Shown: in pieces, positions 24,221-37,130 of the stretch
How the letters are laid out: the number at the start of each line of letters is the position of its first letter
Position numbering within the stretch: the stretch's first letter is position 1
Source: Elysia marginata
Lineage: Eukaryota > Mollusca > Gastropoda > Plakobranchidae
DNA length: 43,048 nt
Direction of reading: 5' to 3'
Assembly: GCA_019649035.1 (NCBI GenBank)
Contig: BMAT01009184.1
Span: 9,579 to 52,626, forward strand
Program-made: the position numbers and the translations under genes
The notes under the pieces: generated by a model
The model's database searches: none
What the model was told of the DNA's origin: nothing
Seen by the model: the letters and a program-made list of their open reading frames with translations, nothing else

Positions 24221-24270
24221 NNNNNNNNNNNNNNNNNNNNNNNNNNNNNNNNNNNNNNNNNNNNNNNNNN
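24221..24270. other. Assembly gap, 50 N
   Basis: Exactly 50 N, so probably a placeholder length. It is followed directly by a (CT)n run. Confidence 0.95.
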
Positions 24271-24305
24271 TCTCTCTCTCTCTCTCGTTATGTCTTTCTC
24301 TCTTT
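24271..24305. repeat. (CT)n beside the gap
   Basis: CT repeat starting at the last N, then CTTT-interrupted. Confidence 0.85.
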
Positions 24306-24852
24306 CTACACAAAATAAAGCGTGCAAAACATAAGCATATGTTTGTAAGATCTAAATAAAAGGCGAAAACAGAGCAGACATAAACAGTTTTCTTAAACTG
24401 GTCTAAGGCACAGCAAAAATTTCGACTAAATCCACAAGAGGAAGCGGTTCGGTTGTTGTAATGATACAGAAAGAAATTTTAAAAGTGAAAGATAAAAAGA
24501 ACGAAAGCTAGAAGGAAGCTGAATCATGAAGATACGCCAATGAATACTGAAGCATAACTGTCAGTGTCAATTATTGTTGATTATATCGATATGGACTCCA
24601 AAGTGTAATATGAACTTGTATGCATAATCGCAGATATAGAAAATATCATTAATAGCGAAAATGATATGGGATCTCTAAAAATGTTAGATAATTTCAGTTA
24701 AAGTTAAATTGACGTACAAAGATAGCAGGTAATAATAATCATTGAGCCATTTAAGTCTAAAAAGCACAGACGTTCAGGTGGATATCTAGATTTGAAAGTG
24801 TAATGATTAAAAAAAAATGTGGAAGAAAATGAGGAAAAAAGGGGCAAAGGAA

Positions 24853-24933
24853 GAGAGTCAGAGACAGAGACAGAGACAGGGAGAGACAGAGAGAGAGAGA
24901 GGGGGGAGAGAGAGGAGGGGAGAGGCGGGGGCG
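24853..24933. repeat. GACA/GA purine-rich microsatellite
   Basis: GAGACA units pass into GA and then G-rich purine sequence. Confidence 0.8.
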
Positions 24934-25952
24934 GAGATAATTGGAAAACCAACTAAGAGATGGATACATACAAACAGAGAAGAGAAACTCACGAAGAATC
25001 ACATTGAGCACAACACCCGAACTCCTCCATTTTAAAGTTTAAACCACAGCATCAATCTTTCATCCTTCCACCATTTTGTCTACCCATAACACGACTCCTA
25101 GAACTGAACATCCCTTCTCCTTCCAATAATATACACACCTGCGCTCTCCCCTCTTCACACTCGATGCTTTAATAAATTTTTATAAAAAAAACGTGAAAGC
25201 GTATGAAATCTTTGAACGCTATCTTTATTCCATACACATCTACACTGGATGTTTATTTCCTTTATTCGTTTACCATCCAGGTAAGAATGCTAGAAAAACC
25301 TAAATGATACAGTTCATTCGAGATAGCGCTCACTACCAGTCAAGTATAGTTTATATGGACAGGTTATCAGCATTTCTGCCAACCCCAGGGACGTGTAAAT
25401 CAAGAACTTGGTGGGTGAAATTATTGGGTAGTTATCTTGATCTATTCAGGAGTAAAATAAGATATGGAGTAAGGTAGATCGAGGTTATCTAGGGTTACGT
25501 CAGAATCTAGTTTTTGTATGATAGAGGGTTATATAAAAGAACTGTCCCAGCACAACGGTTTTCAGTGTAAAAAAAAGTCGATAGTTCTGACAACCTGATT
25601 TAATGAGACCAGTAATTGGCTACGTGTGCCCAGTGATTTTCTATGACCGAACTATGTAATGAGGACACGGTTGTGAAAAGAAGAACCTATAATTATATGC
25701 ATTCTTGCAGTATGTAAATAATTCTGAAAACTTGACCTAGAAATTTTTGCCTAGTTAGGTATTTACAATTTTAATTTTTTTAATCAAATTTTAAACAATT
25801 TATGCCAACCATTACTGATTGAAACGCTTTTTCACATACATGTATTTTGACTAACTTACAAAATTTAGAAGTTGTCGGATAGAAAAACAGTCTCCGAACG
25901 AGAAAGAGAGGAGAATGGTAAAACAGTAGGGAGAAAATGGAAAAAAAATTTA

Positions 25953-26014
25953 AGAGAGAGATGGATAGAGAGAGAGTGAGAGAGAAAGAGACGTAAAGAG
26001 AGAGATAGATAGAT

Positions 26015-26075
<61 letters not shown>

Positions 26076-26090
26076 GAGAGAGAGAGAGAA
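25953..26090. repeat. Compound (GA)n/(GATA)n microsatellite
   Basis: About 140 bp of nearly pure purine on the plus strand, mainly GA with short GATA blocks. Confidence 0.9.
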
Positions 26091-26433
26091 TTAAACAGAG
26101 AAGGGGGAGGAAGAGAAGGTAGGGAGAATAGAACATTTCCCACAAAGCAATGATTAATTATTGATGCAAAACGCATGTTAGAGACAGTTAAAAACTGACA
26201 AATTTGGTATACTCTTCTCAGTATAACAATGAAATATTTTGATCATTTGGTTTCTAAAATTTAAATTTGGATTGAAAAGGGGGCAAAATATTACTTAAAG
26301 AAACCCGTATCAAGTACGAAGCCCAGACTAACATAACAATTCGAACAAATAAGCATAAACTGTGTGCTACTTGAAAATATTTGCTGATAATCAATATGTG
26401 GATCAGATTTGACAAAGGCAGCGACGAAGAAGA

Positions 26434-26453
26434 CATTTTTGACTATGATAAAA

Positions 26454-26494
<41 letters not shown>

Positions 26495-26639
26495 AATGGT
26501 TACGATGATGATGAAGATAGTGATGATATGTTGATTATGAAGAGAGATACGATGGTGATTGTGATGATGATGGTGGTCATGATGATTATGATAAGGATGA
26601 TGATGATAATGATAAGGATGATGATGACGACGATGATGG

Positions 26640-26706
<67 letters not shown>

Positions 26707-26745
26707 GACGACACTGATGGTGATGATCATGAAAATGATGGTGGT
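26434..26745. repeat. Long imperfect (GAT)n microsatellite
   Basis: About 300 bp of GAT/GATGAC/GGT triplets with pure blocks at about 26453-26491 and 26635-26705. Open frames of poly-Asp, poly-Met or poly-Ile here are translations of this repeat. Confidence 0.9.
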
Positions 26746-27433
26746 GGTAGTGGTAAGAGTGATAATGAGAAGACTTTCCTTATTTACAATAAACCAAACA
26801 TGACGTAGCACGCTATTAAAAGTATGTAATTAATCATTACTAAAAACCCAAGTTTACACAGTTCAAAGAAAACCTGAGAGATGGAAATAGATGATGAGAC
26901 CCTAGTAAGACAAACCTCTTAAATAATGAAAGATAATAAGCGATCTAACTGCAGGATAGAGACATACAAGTTTTTTTGTTTAAAAGAAGTACATTTTTTT
27001 CATTTAGTTCTAAACTGAAGGCACCACTAAGCCTGTTCAATTTTTAATGACAAAGGGGTTCGGAAGTGAATTGGAAGTACATAGGCTCACCCCCTAATCC
27101 CCTCCCTTCCATTTATTTTGGAATTCTATCTAAAGAGATTATAAAGGAGACTAGGGTCACTCGCAAGAATGTTTCGCCAAGTAAACATCAAGCTTAAGAT
27201 AAACTAGGTTTTAGAGGACAGATGATGATAAAGAAGAGTTACGATGAAAAAAAACTAGAGCAAGAGACGGAAGAACAATACACAAAATTTAGCATAAATA
27301 ACATGCGTAAACAAATTCATTGTCTTGCTTAATATGCCAAATTACGAATTATAAGTGCATTGCGCCATCATCTTGTCTAAACGATCATAATATTTTGTTA
27401 CAAATTTTTGGATATTCCCGTATTCCTATGCTA

Positions 27434-27462
27434 CAACATAATTATAAAAATAAAGAGGGATA
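27434..27462 (+). repeat. 29-bp direct repeat, copy 1
   Basis: It matches 27555-27583 with one mismatch (core ATAAAGAGGGATA), and weaker similarity extends about 12 bases upstream. The two copies are 121 bp apart. Confidence 0.7.
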
Positions 27463-27554
27463 CGGTAACGCAAAAAAAAAAATAATAATAATACATGAAC
27501 ATGAGTTGAGGACGGGCTAAAGAGAAGAAAAAATATTTCTCTATTTTTATGTTG

Positions 27555-27583
27555 CAACATAATTATAATAATAAAGAGGGATA
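27555..27583 (+). repeat. 29-bp direct repeat, copy 2
   Basis: Partner of 27434-27462. The copies may come from a local duplication or an old mobile element. No terminal inverted repeats were seen. Confidence 0.7.
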
Positions 27584-27740
27584 AAGCCACATCAAATTTG
27601 CTAAAAATAAAAAAAACCCAGAAAAAGTTGAGGGGAAAATAGGAAGCAAAGAATGTGGAAGGACGAAAACAGAGGAGGTGAAATGACAAACAGCGAGAAA
27701 ATAACGGCCTAATAAACAGTGTCATTATTGTGCCTTCTTC

Positions 27741-27766
27741 TACACACACACACACACACACACACT
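27741..27766. repeat. (CA)n microsatellite
   Basis: About 12 uninterrupted CA units. Confidence 0.9.
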
Positions 27767-28004
27767 CATTTTGGTCCCAAAACCAATAGAATATTAATCT
27801 GAACAAAGCCGCCTTATAAAATTAAAGCCTTATAATGGGATAAAGCACACAAAATCTGTTTTGAACGTGTTCTTGTTTTCTGTACAAACCACCTTGCTTG
27901 CTGTGTAGCTTTCAATCTTCTTCAACTTTCTTTGCTTAACAAATAAAAATGTATTATGTTGACATTTATCGGCTTTTGTTGCTGTTTTTTATTATTCAAG
28001 TTAA

Positions 28005-28175
28005 TTTTGTTATTGTTATTATCCTTACTATTAATATTATTACTGTTGTTGTTATTATTATTATCCTTACTATTAATATTATTACTGTTGTTATTATTGT
28101 TATTATTATAGTTATTATTATTATTATTTTTTATTATTATTATCATAACTACTATTATTATTATTGTTGCTGTTT
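28005..28175. repeat. (TTA/TTG)n microsatellite with a 42-bp tandem duplication
   Basis: TTA-rich triplets. A 35-bp segment at 28016-28050 recurs perfectly at 28058-28092, giving a 42-bp unit containing ATCCTTACTATTAATATTAT. Confidence 0.85.
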
Positions 28176-31163
28176 TTCTTCTTTTTCTATCATTAAAATT
28201 TTTTTCCAATATCATTATTATTTTCATTTTTATAATGAACATATTATTTTTTAATCAATCATGCCTTTGTCTAATATTGCGCCAGAAAATATAGTTTGGT
28301 TCATACCCCCTCAGCTGCTGCAGACAGCATTAGTCACTGAACAATTATCTCACACTAAACCATTATCAATATGTGTGAGCTCATAAAACAGAGAATTAAA
28401 ATTAAGATTAAACCTAAAAAATAAAGATACAAGAAAAAGTTTGTTTTATCAACTTTTTGTCTTTGTTTTTGCAATTGTTGTGGGTAGTGGTGGTAGCGTA
28501 GGCGGTTTATTGGCGGTCATGTTGATGCTAATGCTGTTAATTTGTCATAAACTCATTAACTCAAAATAATGGTCTCTTGTTGAGTGGTTGCTGGGTAATA
28601 ATTTTCGGAACAGAGTCTCTGCTTTTGTTATTCTTCCTGCATCTTATCTGTCAGAAGCCTCTAGTCTGTTTTCTATCGAACTAGAATAACCTTTTTACAT
28701 GAACGTGCGGTTCCATAAACCGTTTTTATGACATTGCCGTGTTTTTGGTTAATGTTCTGGGCCGTGAATTCATACTTGTTTCATTGTTTTAAAGATGAAT
28801 AAAACTTCTAGAGATGTTAGTTTAGTTTCTTTTTCTTTGACGTTTTCTTAAACTTTCATGGTGTCATTGACTTTTGCTTTTGGTATTGCCAGGATTGTTG
28901 GTGAAGCAGTTCATTTTCTTGTTATTTCTCTTGTTTTTGTTCTTGTATTTGCAAAACATTTCTGTTTTCCTCGCCCTTTTGCTCGTTTTCCTGTGATATT
29001 TTCTTCTCTATAGCCCGGCTACAACTCATCTTTATGTATTTTATTTGCTTTACTCACTAAATTACTTTTATGTGGGTTTTTGGAGGGCTAGAAAAGCTGA
29101 AACATTTAGACCTAAATTTTTTTTCTGTTTAAAGAAACAAACTTGTATTCTTTATAGGAATTAGTCCAAGTTTAAAAAACCATACCGGTACACTAAAAGG
29201 GAGTTAAGCAAACGCAAAAAGAACAATTTCAATCTCAAGGAGATCATGCAGCCAAATATGCACATTAGATTTACGTTTTTTTCTTCCCGAATTTAAAAGC
29301 ACCACAAGTATTTGATTTAAATACAAAATCGATTCCTTTCTTTTCCCTTCTGTATTTTTCATAATTATCATATTTAATTTAAGAGATTTTTTAAGACAAC
29401 TGTGTGCAATCCATTGAACTCAAGTTTTTTTTCTAACAACTCTGGGTGTATGCGTGTGTGAAAGAAGAACTGCAACTGACACTCAACGCTTTTACATCTA
29501 CAGATCGTTTTCTTATCTTTTAACTCAGCTGAAAGTCAATTATTCAGCTTCTCTAAGAGTTGCTATGATCTAATTTAGAATCTAGACCTGTGTCGACAAT
29601 CCCATAACAGAACATCCCTTGTTCCTTGAACCTTCTGGCGGTAAGACAGCGAATGCATTGAATTGAATCGTTTTGATCCCATCGGATTCCTTTTTTCTCC
29701 TCTTCTTTTTTCGTGCTGGAACAAGAAATTCTCATCTTCTATGATTACTCATTCGCTCTTTCTCTCTTGCTTTCGGGCATCTTTTTACTGATATAACACT
29801 CCTCGAATGAATCATTGTGTCATGATATTGTTATGCTTGTTAGGCCTTAGCCCAAAACATCAATGTCTCGACGTATGTGAATCCTTCTGGCTTTCTATGT
29901 TTTGAACGCGACAGACAATTTTTAAAAGTTTTGACGCGCCCGAATATTCATCTGTCATTAAAAAAATGTACATTTATTTGATTACGAGTACAAAAAGAAT
30001 CATTAAAGATTTTATTTTATAACAGTGCATTTTTAAATTTTTTGACCAGTTTTAGTAACATTGCTATACTTTTCAACTGCTTTTTATATACATTGAGATT
30101 AAGTTAACCATTATCCAATTTTAAAATATATACCTATACTGAACAGTTAGAGTAAATAAAAAAATGTATGTCCTTATATACGTTGGATTTTTATGACGAT
30201 AGTGTATGTGAATTTCGCATTTTGGGATCAATATAAATTTATCTTTTCTATCTTATTTCATCTATTTAAATATTTTACATTTATCGATCAAGAATTGTAC
30301 TTAAAGAAGAAATATGAGTAGATAATTTCATTCGTTGTCGTCCATTTTAAGAGGGATTCTTTGTTCGTCAACTTTTTTCGTTACTCGCTATCATTCTGTA
30401 ACATCATAATTCAAACTTGACCTATTTATGGGTATTGATTGTGCTTGTCATTTGCCAGCCGCAAAATTCTTATAACCAGTGACTTAGAAGTTATCTCAAT
30501 CATGAAGGCTGACATTCACTATGTCTTGCATTTTCTCAAACTAAATTGTGTTATACCATAGACCAATTCTGAGGTGCCAGAAAAAAGCAAAAACTGTGTC
30601 ATACCCATCAATATTCGAGTCACTCTGTAAGAAAAGATTTATCTAGGTCACACAGACCCAATTTTTTGAGAGACTCTTGTTTGTACTTCGTAACAGAAAA
30701 TCTAGTTTGCGTTTTCTCCAGCTTCTCTGGGCAGAGAGGCCGCTTAAATCAACAGTCTTTGCTGCTAACTCTTCAGATTATGATGTTCTTGGTATATTAG
30801 GGGTAAATCAATCAAACAGACTGGATACTGTAGTAAAGGGAGATCTTGTCTAAGATTCCTTACAGCAACGGAGATGGAATGAGGAACAAAAAAAATAGAC
30901 AACAATTTCTCTTAGATGAGACTGTTTCTATGTTTTTTTTTAAGTTAAGGAATTGTTGCCTTCTTTACTTCCTCATGACAGTTACTTACATGATTGATAA
31001 GAACGATTATTCCTAGAGGTTTATTTTCCTTTATTTACCACTAGCCGGTGGATAACTTTCTGGGTCAAGTGGATTGGATCTCGCAAGTAGATTCTCTGAA
31101 ACCACCCGAAACGCAAACACACTCTTTTTCAATTTTTCATATATGATTTCAAGCCACGTTTAT

Positions 31164-31262
31164 TTCTCTCTCTCTCTTTGCCTCTCTCTCTCTTTCTCTC
31201 TATCTTTATCTGTATGTGTGTCTGTCTCTGTCTGTCTCTCTCCATCCCTCTCTCTCTCTTCA
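31164..31262. repeat. (CT)n/(GTCT)n microsatellite
   Basis: CT repeats with GTCT, TATCT and CCAT interruptions. Confidence 0.85.
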
Positions 31263-32340
31263 AACACTGTTTCTCTCTTTGGTCATCCACTAATGTCACA
31301 ACCAATAACCACCATAGGAATATCCTGTTTTATATGTCAAAGACCGCCTTTGACATTTGTTTTTAGTTTTCTATTCTTTCGCAAAAAGTGCAAAAGAGGT
31401 TTACAACAGAAAAATATTTTTGCACACCAAAGGAGGCGACCTTGTTGGTGATTTGTTTGTCTACATCTGACAGTACCTCAAGTTTTCAGCCTACCATCTA
31501 GAGTATCGGGTTTCTGTTTATACTGGCTGTGTTCCTAAACAAAACATCGATGTCTCTTCTCATCAACGGGTGGTCTTAGTATTTCACCAAACCCTGCAGC
31601 CTACAAATATATTTATCAACGCTTTTGACAATAAGTCCATATTTTTCATAAAAGAGATGTATACGCTTCAAATCAACCAGTTGGGGATAAACCGATTTGC
31701 TCATCAGAAAATACATAATATTTTTGAGAAAACGATTCAAGGAGTTCACATGTACGTATACGTGTGGGTGAGTACAGCTAAAAGTATAATCTGATAATCA
31801 CAACTCACCAACTTATAATCATTATAACAAAACCGCTATTAACTTGCGTCCTTGGAGGAAATTCTTTCTCCCCATTCAGGGCAAAATGTTGCTTGTGGAC
31901 TCCCCTAAAATCCCCTTAAACCATTTCTACTAGGATTAACTTACGAACAACTAAAAATTATCCAATAAGCACCAGCACCCTCACCCCCAGGTTTCCTGAC
32001 ACTCAAAAGACTTAACGCGTCCAATCTTGCGCTCACTTCGTCATCCAGCAAGACTTAGAATTATTACTAGACTAACTACCCAAGCCAAACTAAAATATGA
32101 CCCAGTGTTCATGCATCAAACATGACTAGCTTATCCCAAATTACAGAGCAACTTCATCTGGCTCTTTCCCAACCTTCGCTTGCGTTTCAAGAGAAAAAGG
32201 CCATGAGTGCCAAAGTGCACCAATCAGTTATAGAGTTTTTTTATGGTTGCCTGTCACTTAGAACTTTATAATGTTAACTTAATGCCTTCAATAGCTTTAC
32301 TTTTATTGTACAAAGCTGCTACTCTTTATCACAATCTCTA

Positions 32341-32450
32341 TTACTCTCTCTCTCTCATTGTCCCTTCTCTGATTATCTCTCAAATCAAGTTCCTTTCTCT
32401 CTCTCGCTCTCTCTCTCATGATCTCTCTAATCATATTTCTCTCTCCCTCT
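32341..32450. repeat. Interrupted (CT)n microsatellite
   Basis: Several CT blocks separated by unique bases. Confidence 0.7.
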
Positions 32451-33666
32451 GTGTCTGGCTATTTATCTCATACACAGATTCCAACAGCCTCACTTCTCCA
32501 ACCCACTAGAAAAAAAACACAACATTTACGCCTATTTTGGCACATAATGCCAACATGTTCCCCAGCCAACTTGTTTAATGTCATCAGTAATTATGTATTC
32601 TTCCTGCCATTCAAACCATGGCCGCGATTTAAAACAAACACCCACAACTGTAACAATGCCCTTTAAAATAAAATGATCTCTGCTATAAAATTCATTCATT
32701 ACAAACAAAGCTTTGGATAATTGTTTCAGCAGTTCATGCACTCATTCATAACCCAATCTTTTGTCTGCAAACGGCAGCATGTCTGCAGTAAATTGATAAC
32801 TAGTAAAACCAAGCTGAGTCTAGCGTGTACACCAGTGCTCTGTGAAATCCCCAGACGTGCACATAGTACACTGTATGTAGTAATTACATCTCACGGTCCC
32901 GTGTTAGGATTTAGCTTGGCGAAATTGGCATTCTGATGAATGTGCGGTGATGTGAGGCCAATTTTGATAGTCTAGATCTAACGTTAGTGGGTCTGCGTCT
33001 CGGCAATGTTACTGCATGCACATTTGGCGGGCGCTAGAGGTAGATTAAGATTATGTATGAGAGCAAATGTTTCTTGTAGTGATGATAAAGAGACGATCTT
33101 AGCTCGCATCAAATGCCCTCAACATGAAGTCATTTATCTCATTCGCAATCTCTAAAACTACCGCATAATGGATCAGGCCTCAACTTAAGTCTTGTTACCA
33201 CAAAGTTTGTGTTTGTGTTCAATATCATCGTTAAAAAGTAAACGACGTAAAAGCAAATGGCACTTGCTCAAAACTGGTTTCATATTTCCAACTATTGTGC
33301 TTGTCATTTAAAAGTGTTTTAGAATTATTATGATTTTGCCACAGCGAGTTCTTGAATGCGACAAAGCTTTATCGTGCTCAGGACTTTTCTAGTCTAGCTG
33401 ACATGATTTAGAACGCGTGTAATGATGGTTTTGTCAAGCGTTAACTATTTTGCCGAGGGAATCCCCAACATGCAGCAGGGTAAATTATCTGCGATTAGAT
33501 AGATCACATACTGCAAGATACAAAGAGACCCTTGTTGTGGGGCAAACTGCGATGTGTCCATAATGAATATTAAAAAACTGAGGAAGTGAAGAAAAAGTGA
33601 GAGCTTAAGAAGAAAGAGCGAAAAAACAAGAGAGAGAAAGAGGTGAGAGGGGAAAAAGGAACTAAG

Positions 33667-33688
33667 AGGGAGAGAGAGACAGAGAGAG

Positions 33689-33742
<54 letters not shown>

Positions 33743-33772
33743 ACACACACACACACACACAGATAGAGAGAT
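33667..33772. repeat. Compound (GA)n/(CA)n microsatellite
   Basis: GA, CA, a long pure GA block, then CA and GATA. A purine-rich stretch precedes it from about 33570. Confidence 0.9.
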
Positions 33773-34440
33773 GGATTGAAAAAAAGAGGAAGGTTATGAT
33801 GAGAATAACAATCAAAATATAAACGACAAAAAAAGTTATTTCAATGAAAATCAGGTGCAACGAGAACCGATATTTTGAGAGTAATTGGAGCATAGAGCCT
33901 ATGTAATAAGAAAACTTTCACTTAATCCACCACCTACCAACCCTAACTGTTGAACTTGGAGGAAACCTCATCCACAACTTTCTGCCTGCTCCAAAAAGCG
34001 CCCATCTTCTTTAAATCGTTTGACGTTCGTTGAGTTTGCCTAGGGGCAAACCTATACAGAGGCAAAGAGCCCATAATATTATATTCCCTTTTATATTCAT
34101 AACGCAACGCTATCCATCGATACAAAAATCGTTACGCATGTCTACGGAGCCCAGCGTGAAGAAAACAGGCCTCATTTGCAGAGGGACCTTTTGACAATCA
34201 TATCGATCAGACCAGCGTCTCTATATTATTCCAGTGGCCACTAAATTCTAGATGGTCTGCAGCCATTGTCCCAAGTGATTGGTCTATTGAAGGTATTCTG
34301 GTAACAGGACGTAACTCCTTATCCCTGGCTCAATACAACAAGTCGTGGGAAGGTTTTATCTATGCGCTTGCAAAGATGGACAGAAAAGATAGAGAGGTTT
34401 TTTAGCAAAGAGGTTGTTGGAAAGCGGCTGCGAGTTAAGA

Positions 34441-34605
34441 TAAAGATAGATAGATAGATGGATAGATAGACAGAGAGAGAAAGAGAGAGAGAAAAAGAGA
34501 GACAGATAGACAGACAGATAAAGGAAGAAAGAGAGAGAGTCAGAGAGAGACAGAAAGAAAGACACAGAGGCAGAAACAGAGAGATAGAGTAAAAGAGAGA
34601 GAGAA

Positions 34606-34668
<63 letters not shown>

Positions 34669-34670
34669 AA
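34441..34670. repeat. Compound GATA/GACA/(GA)n microsatellite
   Basis: About 230 bp with almost no pyrimidines on the plus strand except T and C in GATA and GACA units. It ends in a long GA run. Confidence 0.9.
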
Positions 34671-35462
34671 GTTAGGCTGATCAAAAGCTATTAGTTAGGA
34701 GTAGTACAATCACTGACGGTACCAAGAACTCTGAGTCTGATTCTTAATGAAATGTATTCATGGGTACACAGTATTGTTTCGGTACCTTAAAGTTGGCTAT
34801 AAGTTGTTTCAATAAGGCTCGCTTGATTTTAGTTATTCCCATGGTAACGATATATCTTATCTTTAAACATCTTATTTGATGATAATAGTACCAGAACCAA
34901 AAAAAAACACCAACAAACCCCAGCATATTAGTCGTAACAAAAGTAACACAAATGAAAAAGCGGCTACAGCAAAATGTTGATAAAGACAAGAAAAGTAACA
35001 ACAAATACATACATGGATAAGGATAAATGGGTACAATAAAATACAACAAAAGCAATACCGTTACAACAATTACAAAAATATCAAAATCAAAAGCTACATT
35101 ATGAAAAAGAACAGAAAAATAAAACAGCAAAATCAAATAAGAAGATAAATCTTTAAAGAACCGTTTTTAATTTAAATGAACACGATAAAGGCACTCGTAA
35201 TGCCAGAAAAAGACGCTTTTCATGTTCAAGAGCCTTCGAGCATCCTTTGTAGACGACCAGGAGAGTTGTAAAGGATGATGGACGAGCTGTTCCAGACATA
35301 AACCAGCCTTGTCATCTTGTTAGAATGTGCTCTTGTGTTTCATCAGATTTATAAATCTTTGAGAAATAGGGGGTGATAATTTTATATATCTGAGGCTTAT
35401 AAACGAATTTCTCTGGAACGATATTACATAATCATGAAATATGAGTTGCTGTAAAATTTCAG

Positions 35463-35700
<238 letters not shown>

Positions 35701-36751
35701 AAGCTCTTTTAGTTAAAATCTCCAGAGAAACCTGAAAACTTCAACATTGAACCAGTCTTGCCGACATAGAAAACTGTTACACAAGTTATACTGCATCGGA
35801 CAGGAAGTTACAGAAGCCCATACTATCCAAATGTATACTTGTCGTATGAGTGAGAGTTTCTATTGTTATTCCTCTTATAAATATTATGCTTACAAAATAT
35901 CTTTTTTTTTTCTTGTCTAAGCTTCGCAACGTGAAAAAGAAAAGATAAAGGGCGGAAAAACTGGAAAAAGTCTTTTCAAAATCGATCCCTCCCACGTCCT
36001 ACAGAGAAGCTTTACAAAAATGAACCAACGTTATATAAACTTGTCCAACTAGGGTTGATCGGGGGGCAATTACCGTCGTTTGTTCTTTATGCCATCATCA
36101 CCTTTAGCGCTAATGTGCGTGATTTTGACTCTCTGTCTGTCTGACTCTCATTCCCTTAACCTCACTGGCAGCATCTCTTACCCACATGTATATTTATTCC
36201 CTCTACCCCCCTCCCGCGCCTTTCTCCTCCACTATACGCATAGACGATACATATTCAATCACAGTTAGCATAACCTTCGTTACTTGCCCAGCCAACTTTT
36301 TGACTACCCTTGCTTGTCGTTTATAACATTAGAAGTAGCCGAGGCTGTATAAAAAAAAATAACAAAACAAAACGTAGGATAATTTCCATATCACTAAGCA
36401 GGAGGAGCTTTAAGTTATCAGCAAGTCTGCGGTATCTCTCGAGAGTACAAGAAACTCTATCTACTTGACTAACGGAAAACTAGTTAATTTATGTTATTCA
36501 TTATCCTTGCAAACTCAGAAGAAGACCACAATTTCAAAATTACACACATATCTTTACTTAACAACGAAGCTAAGTATCATGAAACTGAGTTGAGATGTTT
36601 TTTATTTGTTGACTTACAGTGCGCCACATTTTATCAGATCAATTTTAGACAAGAATTTCTCTACACAGTGATATGTGAATTGAAATGAACTGAAAAGAAC
36701 ATTTATAAGTTTTAAAAAGTTACCAAGTAATATGAGATCTGAACTAAGTAA

Positions 36752-36771
36752 GATATATATATATATATATA
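36752..36771. repeat. (AT)n microsatellite
   Basis: About ten AT units. Confidence 0.9.
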
Positions 36772-36857
36772 CTTGATAGAAAAAAAACATCACATCAATC
36801 TCGAAAACTGCAAGGATCTGTCAATTATTCTAGCTGAATGCACGAAGTAGAGGTGAG

Positions 36858-37130
36858 ATGGATAGATAGATGGAAAGCTAGCTAGCTAGATAGATATTAC
36901 ATTGCTTCCTGATCTTGCTGTCTGGTAGATACGCTTGGGTTTCGTGCTCAATGGCACTCTTCAGTAGACATTTTCGGAAGATTTAATAGATGGGTAGATG
37001 GATTGCTAGCTAGCTAGGTAGATGAATGAATAGCTCTCTAACTAGCTAGCTAGATAGATAGAGAGAGAAAGGGAGGGAAAAGAGAGAGATGGAGAAATAG
37101 AGAGAGAGACAGACAGACAGACAGGCAGAG
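36858..37130. repeat. GATA/GCTA tetranucleotide cluster
   Basis: Two similar blocks of GATA/GATG followed by GCTAGCTAGCTA, near 36858-36898 and 36990-37066. Then come (GA)n and (GACA)n. Confidence 0.75.

Noticed and set aside
26381-26811. Open frames of poly-Asp/poly-Met (plus) and poly-Ile (minus)
   Set aside because: They are translations of the (GAT)n microsatellite.
29553-29735. Minus-strand 60-codon frame of mixed composition as a possible upstream exon
   Set aside because: I could not find a convincing acceptor and phase-1 donor pair around it. It remains possible but unsupported.
36080-36268. Small plus-strand frame with a signal-peptide-like hydrophobic start
   Set aside because: Only 62 codons, C/T-rich low-complexity sequence, no splice signals checked out and no recognisable product.
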